From the NCBI GenBank assembly GCA_964574775.1, contig CAZNOS010000005.1, forward strand, positions 1 through 28,779: DNA of 28,779 nucleotides. Reading direction: 5' to 3'. How positions within the stretch are numbered: the stretch's first letter is position 1; each line of letters opens with the position of its first letter. Source of the DNA: CABMGO01 sp964574775. GTDB taxonomy: Archaea > Nanobdellota > Nanobdellia > Pacearchaeales > GW2011-AR1. The notes under the pieces were generated by a model that was not told the DNA's origin, did not search any database, and saw only the letters and a program-made list of their open reading frames with translations. Positions 22,737 through 28,779 of the stretch are shown here, one piece after another. Made by a program: the position numbers and the translations under genes.

Positions 22737-23807
22737 ATGGAAAAGAAATCCGTCAAAGAAATGAGTGCATATAGCGCGCCAATGGAAGGTAGAGCTAATT
22801 TTAAAAGATTTGACTTCAACGAGGCAACAATTAATCCTAGTGAAAAAGTGAAAAACGCATTAAGAAATTTTATTGACTCAGACAAGCTCAATGTCTATCC
22901 ACATGATTATCCAACACTGCAGAGAAAGATTGCAGAATATGTGAATATCAACGAAGAATGTGTTAGAATTACAGATGGCGCGGATGGTGCGATTGAAGCA
23001 GTAGCACTTACATACATAGAAAAAGATGATGAGGTTATTGTTCCCTCTCCGAGTTTTGGAATGTTTTTTGTTCCGACAGCAATCGAGGGCGCTAAAATAA
23101 TAATGCCTCAGTATGATAATAATATGGAATTTCCGACAGAAGAAATATTGGACAAAATAAATGAAAAAACAAAATTAATAATAATTTGTAATCCAAATAA
23201 TCCCACTGGAACAATTACGAAGAGAGAAGATATTATTAAAATATTAGATTATGCAAAAAACTCTATTATTATGATAGATGAAGTTTATGGAGAATTTTCT
23301 AAACAAAGCGTTGTAGATTTGATTCCAAAATATAAAAATTTAATAGTAATCAAAAGTTTTTCAAAAGCCTTCTCTCTCGCTTCAGCTAGGGTTGGATATC
23401 TGATTTCAAATCCAGAAAATATCCAGCGTATATGTAAGGTTACTGCCCCATATAACGTTAATCAGTTTGGAGTTGTTGCGGCTATTGCGGCGCTGGATGA
23501 TATTAGCTACATGAAAAATTACGTCGATGAAGTAATGAATAAGTCGAAGCCTCTTTTGGAGTCATATTTAAATGAAAAAAAAATTAAGTTTTATTTAAGC
23601 TCTGCAAATTTTTTACTTATAGAAGTTGGAAATTCCACAAAAATATATGAATTATTTAAGGAGAGAGAATATTTAATTAGGCCACAAAGAGGTGTTTTAT
23701 CGTCTTGCATAAGAGTAAGTATTGGCACACTAAAAGATACTGAAGAATTTATAAAAATATTAGATAAAGTTTTTAGGGAGAATAATGGTTTCGCAAATAA
23801 AGAATAA
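22737..23807 (+). CDS. hisC: Histidinol-phosphate aminotransferase
   Basis: A 356-residue fold-type I PLP enzyme. N-terminal YSAPMEGRANFKRFDFNEAT is the HisC substrate-binding region. It also has NPNNPTG (152-158), the DEVY segment (181-184), and the PLP lysine in SFSKAFSLASARVGY (K210). It converts imidazole acetol phosphate to histidinol phosphate using glutamate. The 3' end overlaps the following HAD gene by 23 nt, and hisD follows, forming a hisC-HAD-hisD operon. Confidence 0.95.
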   Translation: MEKKSVKEMSAYSAPMEGRANFKRFDFNEATINPSEKVKNALRNFIDSDKLNVYPHDYPTLQRKIAEYVNINEECVRITDGADGAIEAVALTYIEKDDEVIVPSPSFGMFFVPTAIEGAKIIMPQYDNNMEFPTEEILDKINEKTKLIIICNPNNPTGTITKREDIIKILDYAKNSIIMIDEVYGEFSKQSVVDLIPKYKNLIVIKSFSKAFSLASARVGYLISNPENIQRICKVTAPYNVNQFGVVAAIAALDDISYMKNYVDEVMNKSKPLLESYLNEKKIKFYLSSANFLLIEVGNSTKIYELFKEREYLIRPQRGVLSSCIRVSIGTLKDTEEFIKILDKVFRENNGFANKE

Positions 23808-24483
23808 ACCACTGCTTGCATTTGATAATGATGGTGTTCTTAGAGACGAATCTGTTTCTTATGCGAGATGCATAAGAGAAACGGTCGCATTTTTTTCGGA
23901 TAATATGTGTGCAACCGAAGAAGAGATGATTGAGTCTATGAAAGAAAGCAATGATGACTGGGAGAGGACTTTTAATATCATTAAAAAAAGAGGTCGAAGA
24001 ATTGACTTTGAAGTTATTAAGAATCACTTTCAAGATTTATATCTTGGAAAAAGAAGAGACTTCACTGGATATATTAATGACGAACCATGGTTGGTAGATA
24101 ATAGTTTATTGGAGAAACTTTGCATAGAATATGATTTGGCAATAATTAGTGGAGCACCAAAAGATGAGATTATATACACATTGAAAAGAAATAATGCCTT
24201 GCAATATTTTAAATTAATTCTTGGTATGGAAGATTGCAGTGATAAGCTAGATGGAATGAAAAAAGCTAAAGAATTTTTTAATCCAAACAGAATTTATTTT
24301 TGTGACGATAGACCATCTCCACTGAAAAAACTTAAGCCCATGACAACTACTTTTAATTTAAACATCTACGGAATTCTTCCACCAAAGATTAATAAAGATT
24401 GGGCGAATACCTTAATTGAAGCTGGGGCCGAAAGAGTCTTTGCAGATGTAAATGAATATTGTAAATTTATATTGGTAAAATGA
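23785..24483 (+). CDS. HAD hydrolase, candidate histidinol-phosphatase
   Basis: A 232-residue HAD phosphatase: motif I LAFDNDGVLRD (D14, D16), motif II AIISGAP, motif III Lys in DKLDGMKKA and motif IV YFCDDRPSP. The helical cap spans residues about 25-110. Its position is telling: it starts inside hisC (a GGGAG-like site lies upstream) and ends in an ATGA overlap with hisD, exactly between the enzymes acting before and after histidinol-phosphate phosphatase. Archaea often lack the classical HisB/HisJ phosphatases and use other HAD proteins. The assignment rests on context only. Confidence 0.75.
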   Translation: MVSQIKNKPLLAFDNDGVLRDESVSYARCIRETVAFFSDNMCATEEEMIESMKESNDDWERTFNIIKKRGRRIDFEVIKNHFQDLYLGKRRDFTGYINDEPWLVDNSLLEKLCIEYDLAIISGAPKDEIIYTLKRNNALQYFKLILGMEDCSDKLDGMKKAKEFFNPNRIYFCDDRPSPLKKLKPMTTTFNLNIYGILPPKINKDWANTLIEAGAERVFADVNEYCKFILVK

Positions 24484-25727
24484 AAATAATAAAATCAGAA
24501 GAATTAACGCCAGAATTTTTCGAGAGAACAGAAACAGAATCTCTTGACTCAGTTAAGGAAATTATTAAGGCGGTAAAAGAAAACGGAGATGGCGCGATAA
24601 AGGAGTATACTCTTAAATTTGATAAATTAGAAATTAATAATTTTCAACTAACACGAGAAGATATTCAGGACGCATATAATAAAGTTGACGAAGAAACGGT
24701 TGAGGCGTTGAAATCTGCGGCATCTAATATCAGAAGATTTGCAGAAAATCAAATGAAGGATTTGAAAGATTTTGAAGTAAATAATGAGGGAGTAATTCTT
24801 GGCCAAAGAATTGTTCCGATTGAAAAAATTGGATGTTATGTTCCTGGAGGAAGATATCCTCTTCCCTCCACTGCTTTAATGACAGTGATTCCTGCGAAGG
24901 TTGCTGGATCAAAAGAAATAATTGTCTGCTCACCTAAAATAAGTCCAGTTACAATTGTCGCAGCAGATATTGCTGGCGCAGATAAAATATTTGCGATTGG
25001 TGGAGTGCAGGCAATTGCGGGAATGGCATATGGAACGAAGTCTATTCCAAGGGTCGATAAAATAGTTGGTCCTGGTAATCAATATGTTGCTGCTGCCAAA
25101 AAAGAAGTTTATGGAATTGTAGGAATTGATTTTATTGCGGGACCAAGTGAAGTTTTTGTGATTGCGGACGAAACTGGAAATCCGAAATTTATTGCGGCCG
25201 ATCTATTAGCGCAAGCCGAACATGACCCAACTGCTAGAGCGGAAGTAGTCACGACTTCTGAAAAACTTGCTAAAGAAATTGTTGTCGAAATTGAAAAACA
25301 ACTAACTACACTAAAAACAAAGGACGTTGCGGAACTTTCTATAAAAAATAATGGCGCAATAATAATTGTAAAAAATATTGATGATGCAATCGAACTTTCT
25401 AATAAGCGAGCACCAGAACATTTAGAACTACAAATAAAAAATCCGGAGGCAGTTATTCCTCAGCTAAAAAATTATGGTTCTTTATTCATAGGAGAATATT
25501 CAGCGGAAGTATTTGGGGATTATTGTTCTGGTCCAAATCATACGCTTCCCACAAATGGTTGTGCAAGATATACTGGAGGACTATCGGTAAAGGAATACGT
25601 TAAAGTTCTAACTTATCAAAAAGTAACGAAAGAAGCATCTTCTGAATTAATTCGTATTGCGTCCAAACTTGCCGAAGTCGAGGGCCTATATGCGCACAAG
25701 AATGCAGCGGATATAAGAAAAAGTTAA
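24480..25727 (+). CDS. hisD: Histidinol dehydrogenase
   Basis: A 415-residue NAD- and zinc-dependent enzyme that oxidises histidinol to histidine in two steps. The family signature IDFIAGPSEVFVIADETGNP precedes the zinc ligands in LLAQAEHDPTARA (Gln and His). A third conserved stretch is GPNHTLPTNGCARYTGGL near the C-terminus. The length is normal. It is translationally coupled to the upstream HAD gene through an ATGA overlap and is last in the operon. Confidence 0.97.
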   Translation: MKIIKSEELTPEFFERTETESLDSVKEIIKAVKENGDGAIKEYTLKFDKLEINNFQLTREDIQDAYNKVDEETVEALKSAASNIRRFAENQMKDLKDFEVNNEGVILGQRIVPIEKIGCYVPGGRYPLPSTALMTVIPAKVAGSKEIIVCSPKISPVTIVAADIAGADKIFAIGGVQAIAGMAYGTKSIPRVDKIVGPGNQYVAAAKKEVYGIVGIDFIAGPSEVFVIADETGNPKFIAADLLAQAEHDPTARAEVVTTSEKLAKEIVVEIEKQLTTLKTKDVAELSIKNNGAIIIVKNIDDAIELSNKRAPEHLELQIKNPEAVIPQLKNYGSLFIGEYSAEVFGDYCSGPNHTLPTNGCARYTGGLSVKEYVKVLTYQKVTKEASSELIRIASKLAEVEGLYAHKNAADIRKS

Positions 25728-25746
25728 TTATCCTGCAAAATAAGAA

Positions 25747-25754
25747 TTTATAAA
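25747..25754 (+). promoter_or_regulatory. TATA box for the PhnP-like gene
   Basis: TTTATAAA is centred 25-26 bp before the ATG at 25776. No shared AACY-GTTTA element is seen. Confidence 0.6.
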
Positions 25755-25775
25755 CTCTTTTTGATATAAGATAAT

Positions 25776-26528
25776 ATGAAAGCAAAACTTATCGGATCGG
25801 GATGTTGGCAGGGAATTCCCGCCCCTTTTTGTAAATGTGATATATGCACAAATAAGTCACAAGCGAAAGACAGTAAGAATTTTAGATTTAGAACAAGTTA
25901 CCTGATCGAAAATAAGGGAAAGAAAATTATGGTCGATGCTACCCCCGATATTAGACTTCAGACAAATGCAAATAAATTAGACAAAGTAGATGCTTTTTTG
26001 ATAACACATTGGCACTGGGATCACCTTTTTGGATTAAAGGATATTGATTTATATCTTATGAGAGAAGAAAAACCTACGATATATTGCAGCCAGGAGACTA
26101 AGCAATGGCTGGACTCGCAATTTGGATATCTTAATCTGAAAGTAGAGGTGTTGGAGCCTTATAAAACTTATAATATTTGTGGTATCGAGGTTACGCCCTT
26201 TTTAGTGAAACATACCGCAGAGTCTTTTGGATATTTAGTTGATAAAAAACTTGCAATATTGGGTGATTATTTTGAAGTTCCACAAGAGAGTTTAGATTTG
26301 ATTAACTCAGTCGAAACAGTAGTTGGAGATGGAACATATCTTGTAAATGCAATAGGTTATGATAAAACTCATTTGCAAACAGAGAAGATCACTGAATTCT
26401 TATCTAGTCTAAAATGTAAAAATAAAATAATTGCTAATATTAGTTGTATCGCAAACAAGGATCATGAAGAATTACAGGATCAATTTAAGAATTTCAAAAT
26501 TGCCTACGACGGGCTTGAACTCGCATAA
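25776..26528 (+). CDS. PhnP-like metallo-beta-lactamase-fold hydrolase
   Basis: A 250-residue MBL-fold protein with the PhnP-type N-terminal cysteine site GSGCWQGIPAPFCKCDICTN followed by FRFRTSYLI and MVDATPDIRLQ. The metal motif is THWHWDHLFG, with a later His in VKHTAES and Asp in LGDYFE. PhnP hydrolyses the phosphodiester of ribosyl cyclic phosphate; other relatives act on cyclic or tRNA substrates. The C-terminal stretch reads ANISCIANKDH, with Cys where the family usually has the last zinc-binding His. The 3' end overlaps a convergent gene by 25 bp. Confidence 0.85.
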   Translation: MKAKLIGSGCWQGIPAPFCKCDICTNKSQAKDSKNFRFRTSYLIENKGKKIMVDATPDIRLQTNANKLDKVDAFLITHWHWDHLFGLKDIDLYLMREEKPTIYCSQETKQWLDSQFGYLNLKVEVLEPYKTYNICGIEVTPFLVKHTAESFGYLVDKKLAILGDYFEVPQESLDLINSVETVVGDGTYLVNAIGYDKTHLQTEKITEFLSSLKCKNKIIANISCIANKDHEELQDQFKNFKIAYDGLELA

Positions 26529-27298
26529 CACCTATTGGCTATTTCTCTAAGTGATTCCCAGTTGTAAAGATGTGAACCCTTCCAGTCAGAGTTGGTTATT
26601 CTTTCAACGAGATTTGTTGCCCACTGAGATACGGCAAGCCTATCTACATCTAGCGCGTCCAACGCTTTTTGAAATAATTCCAAGGAGTCTTTCTTTTCTG
26701 CTAAACTATAACGCGAATCAACACCGAATACTGGTCGACCATAATTCAATACCACATCCACAACCTCTCTGCCACTACTAACTTGAGGATTATCTATTAA
26801 AATAAATCTAAGAAGAGATTTAGCAGATTCAACCCTTGCCTCCTCAAATAATGCCGAATCTCCAAAGACGAATTCATTATTATTGAAACATAATTCGTGT
26901 CTCCATATTCGGTAGTCCATATCTGGTCGATTAAAATCTTCCTCACATAATACTGGACTTAAAGTCAAAACACCCCCAGAAACATCGAATCCTCTTCCAT
27001 GGATTGCATCCGATACTTGCGTTTGTGTAATTATATCTCCTGAAAAATGTAAATCTGGAATGTATCCGTTTTTTTCGTGAATCCTTATGTAGTCTTTAAC
27101 AAATTGTCCAAGATTCTCTTTTATATCGATACTGTATGCAATATCCTTAAGAACAACGATGCAATCAATATCACTCTTGTGTTTTTCTGCCAAATCAAAT
27201 GCAAACCTTCCAGAAAAAAAAGAAAAGTCGATTATATTTCCAAAATTAGTTTCAATAGATGCCCTAAACTCTTCTCGTATATGCTCCTTAGAGTTCAT
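26504..27298 (-). CDS. Nucleotidyltransferase-fold protein
   Basis: A 264-residue minus-strand protein with the nucleotidyltransferase pattern SFFSGRFAFDLAEKHKSDIDCIVVL (G30-R31, D43, D45) and a likely third carboxylate in PDLHF (D82). The usual GS is GR here. The rest is helical with a conserved-looking GRPVFGVDSRYSLAEKKDS segment. It may transfer a nucleotide to a small molecule, RNA or protein. It is transcribed divergently from the 27410 gene, with a symmetric element midway between the two starts. Its TATA-like box is at 27320-27330. Confidence 0.72.
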   Translation of the reverse strand: MNSKEHIREEFRASIETNFGNIIDFSFFSGRFAFDLAEKHKSDIDCIVVLKDIAYSIDIKENLGQFVKDYIRIHEKNGYIPDLHFSGDIITQTQVSDAIHGRGFDVSGGVLTLSPVLCEEDFNRPDMDYRIWRHELCFNNNEFVFGDSALFEEARVESAKSLLRFILIDNPQVSSGREVVDVVLNYGRPVFGVDSRYSLAEKKDSLELFQKALDALDVDRLAVSQWATNLVERITNSDWKGSHLYNWESLREIANRCYASSSPS

Positions 27299-27319
27299 GA
27301 ATTTAAATAAGAATCAAAG

Positions 27320-27330
27320 CTTAAAAATAT
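27320..27330 (-). promoter_or_regulatory. TATA-like box for the minus-strand nucleotidyltransferase
   Basis: Minus-strand ATATTTTTAAG is centred about 27 bp before the ATG at 27298. Confidence 0.45.
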
Positions 27331-27346
27331 TGGCTTTAGTAAAGTT

Positions 27347-27376
27347 CAACCAAATAGTTTAAAATATTCTAAACCG
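27347..27376 (+). promoter_or_regulatory. AACY-GTTTA element in the divergent 27298/27410 promoter
   Basis: AACCAAATAGTTTA begins 62 bp before the ATG at 27410, with a second copy (AACCGAGAGAATAA) 24 bp on. The same site, read on the other strand, lies 61 bp from the minus-strand gene start and still shows 10 of 14 consensus bases, so it may serve both genes. Confidence 0.6.
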
Positions 27377-27409
27377 AGAGAATAAATTGTTTTTTTATCT
27401 TTGATTAAT

Positions 27410-28039
27410 ATGATGGATACCGATGAAGAAATACGGGAGATTTTAGAAAATCTAAAGAGACAGGGTGTAGAAAAGATTGTTGCATTTTCTGGCGGGTCGG
27501 AAGCTGGTTTGGAATCTAAGGTGCAAGCAGTAGTTGAACAAAGCATGGAAGTGCTACGCCACTATCCCGTTGGAATTCTTTCTGGTGGAACAAAATGGGG
27601 ATTGCCGATGTATTCATCTATGCTTGCTAGAAAAAAATCCATACCCATGCTCGGAGTTTATCCAATTAGGGGACAAAAATATTCTCTTGGACCAGAAATT
27701 GATTTTGCAATAGAAGTTAAGCCTAGGTACGGCGATAGTGAATGGGGAGACGAATCTGAAATTTTCGCAAAACTCGCAAATGGAGTGGAGATTATTGGTG
27801 GAAGTTTTGGAACATTAATTGAATTTGCACATATTATGAAATCCAACGAGCGAAAGATAAAAGAAAAAACCGAACCGACTTATGTTGCGCCAATAATCTT
27901 TACAGGTATGAATTCTGTGGCAGATATTGCTTATGACTTTTGTAGAAAACCAGAGCTATCTATTTGCTTGCCTGAGAAAAAAATAGTTATGGATGGAAAA
28001 GAAGCAGCTAAATTTTTGATTGATAAACTAAAACTCTAA
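27410..28039 (+). CDS. SLOG/LOG-like Rossmann protein
   Basis: A 209-residue protein with the SLOG superfamily pattern: strand IVAFSGGSEAG, LSGGTKWGLPMYSS, then IIGGSFGTLIEFAHI, the counterpart of the PGGxGTxxE loop in LOG-type phosphoribohydrolases. Relatives (annotated as lysine-decarboxylase-like, TIGR00725-like or LOG) bind or cleave nucleotides. The start is ambiguous: ATG at 27410 or 27413. The first fits the -62/-38 spacing of the promoter element better. The following gene begins one base after its stop. Confidence 0.7.
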   Translation: MMDTDEEIREILENLKRQGVEKIVAFSGGSEAGLESKVQAVVEQSMEVLRHYPVGILSGGTKWGLPMYSSMLARKKSIPMLGVYPIRGQKYSLGPEIDFAIEVKPRYGDSEWGDESEIFAKLANGVEIIGGSFGTLIEFAHIMKSNERKIKEKTEPTYVAPIIFTGMNSVADIAYDFCRKPELSICLPEKKIVMDGKEAAKFLIDKLKL

Positions 28040-28040
28040 A

Positions 28041-28583
28041 ATGGTAAACATTTCAATGCCGTGTCTAGAAGATGTTTTGAAAGTAATTCCGACGGACCGG
28101 CAAGAAAGAGAAAAACTTACAAAAAGACTTAGGCCGACACTCGATAGGTATGGCTCCAGCGAAGGATTCATGGGAGACAATGAAGAAGTTGAAGAAATAA
28201 TAAGAAGAGATTATGAGACGCTTCAGAGGCTGGGTGTTAGCTATAGCCAGATTGGCGAAAGACTTGCTGTTCTTATGAATCTAGACAGAACTGGAATGGT
28301 CGGAAATTACAAATTTGCGGGAGAAATTACGTGTGGAGAACAGGAGTGTCCATGGAAAGACGGAAAAACATGCAAACAGTATGTTATGTGGTTGGTTCCT
28401 AGTGATGGTAAAAATAGTCTTACACCTCTTGAAGTATTTAATACACCGGGGACAATAGAGGTTTCTGGATTGATGCCGCATCTAATAAAAGATCATTATT
28501 TTTTTGAAGGACATAAGAGTAGATATCGCCTTGATCCGACTCAAATTTCGAGAATAATTTTTGGAGACATTACTCTATTTTAA
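28041..28583 (+). CDS. Uncharacterised protein
   Basis: A 180-residue soluble protein of no family I recognise. The N-terminal 90 residues are helical and charged. The central ITCGEQECPWKDGKTCKQYVMW has three cysteines that could bind a metal, and the C-terminus is RYRLDPTQISRIIFGDITLF. It follows the SLOG-like gene after one base and is therefore in the same operon and probably part of the same function. Confidence 0.65.
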   Translation: MVNISMPCLEDVLKVIPTDRQEREKLTKRLRPTLDRYGSSEGFMGDNEEVEEIIRRDYETLQRLGVSYSQIGERLAVLMNLDRTGMVGNYKFAGEITCGEQECPWKDGKTCKQYVMWLVPSDGKNSLTPLEVFNTPGTIEVSGLMPHLIKDHYFFEGHKSRYRLDPTQISRIIFGDITLF

Positions 28584-28688
28584 TCTGTATTTTTTCAATT
28601 CTGTAGGAGTATATTATATGTAGTTGTGTATTTAGTTAATAATCTAGTATAATATATTTTTAAAAGCCTCTTGACTCTGAATAGAAAA

Positions 28689-28706
28689 GCAAAATTGTGA
28701 TTTTGC
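28689..28706. other. AT-rich hairpin in the last intergenic region
   Basis: Arms GCAAAAT and ATTTTGC with a TGTG loop. The 28584-28756 stretch otherwise shows no gene. It lies between the end of the 28041 gene and the end of a minus-strand tRNA, where transcripts converge, so a termination or processing role is possible. Confidence 0.3.
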
Positions 28707-28756
28707 ATCAATGTCTCGAAAATGAAGAATATGCCTCAAGATTCTCGGGTCACACA

Positions 28757-28779
28757 TGCAGCTGCCGAGAATCGAACTC
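28757..28779 (-). tRNA. tRNA 3' end, rest outside window
   Basis: Minus-strand GAG-TTCGATT-CTCGG-CAGCTGC-A is a T-arm, acceptor strand and discriminator A of a tRNA whose 5' part lies beyond the right edge. Its acceptor should begin GCAGCTG. The anticodon is not visible, so the identity is unknown. CCA is not encoded. Confidence 0.75.

Noticed and set aside
1..28779. CRISPR array, insertion sequence or replication origin
   Set aside because: No regularly spaced repeats, transposase, terminal inverted repeats or Orc/Cdc6 gene were seen. The only direct repeats are the DGR pair and the promoter element.

Overview
The window looks like a piece of an AT-rich archaeal chromosome, most likely from a DPANN-type lineage (Pacearchaeota/Woesearchaeota-like). 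The evidence is archaeal-type ribosomal proteins L35Ae and L10e, an archaeal-style PurO-like protein, a zinc-lid adenylate kinase, and genes that mostly lack Shine-Dalgarno leaders. Instead, many start codons sit about 26 bp from a TTTATAAA-like box, which suggests leaderless transcripts. The lineage is inferred from gene content, since no 16S gene is present.

Layout. Positions 1-4390 (minus strand) hold rpl10e (partial), rpl35ae, a large nucleotidyltransferase-domain protein, a patatin-like phospholipase and an arsenite methyltransferase, the last directly downstream of tRNA-Val(UAC) and an orphan tRNA 3' end. Positions 4510-7655 are an accessory island: a complete diversity-generating retroelement (DGR: reverse transcriptase, template repeat, variable repeat and target gene) next to a free-standing LAGLIDADG homing endonuclease. 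Positions 7726-12092 hold an unknown gene, adk, and ppdK with an unusual 138-residue basic Gln/Asn-rich tail. From 12212 most genes are on the plus strand: a nucleoside-deoxyribosyltransferase-like protein, tRNA-His(GUG) fused 11 nt upstream of hisS, then hisI and hisG. A regulator, a Na+/solute symporter, a JAMM-like protein, a PRTase-like protein, a HAD phosphatase, a nucleoside phosphorylase, an M20 hydrolase and a PurO-like protein follow. Next come hisC-HAD-hisD, a PhnP-like metallo-beta-lactamase, a minus-strand nucleotidyltransferase, a SLOG/LOG-like protein, an unknown protein and a partial tRNA.

Two observations stand out. (1) The DGR is apparently intact. An 86-bp template repeat and variable repeat differ at 15 positions, 14 of them at template adenines, and a hairpin lies 7 nt beyond the variable repeat. 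(2) Five plus-strand promoters from 15213 to 27376 share an element, CAACYAMMWAGTTTA, at -61 to -64 from the ATG, with a second AAC-containing copy 23-24 bp further down beside the TATA box. I do not recognise this element. It marks a putative regulon of transport and nucleoside/ribose-type enzymes, and its strongest array precedes a winged-helix-like regulator gene.

How the genes fit together: histidine biosynthesis (hisG, hisI, hisC, hisD and a HAD that may be the missing histidinol-phosphatase) is split between a tRNA-His/hisS-led operon and a hisC-led operon. PPDK and adenylate kinase form an adenylate/PEP pair. The motif-bearing genes may serve nucleoside or phosphoribosyl salvage, which is inference only.
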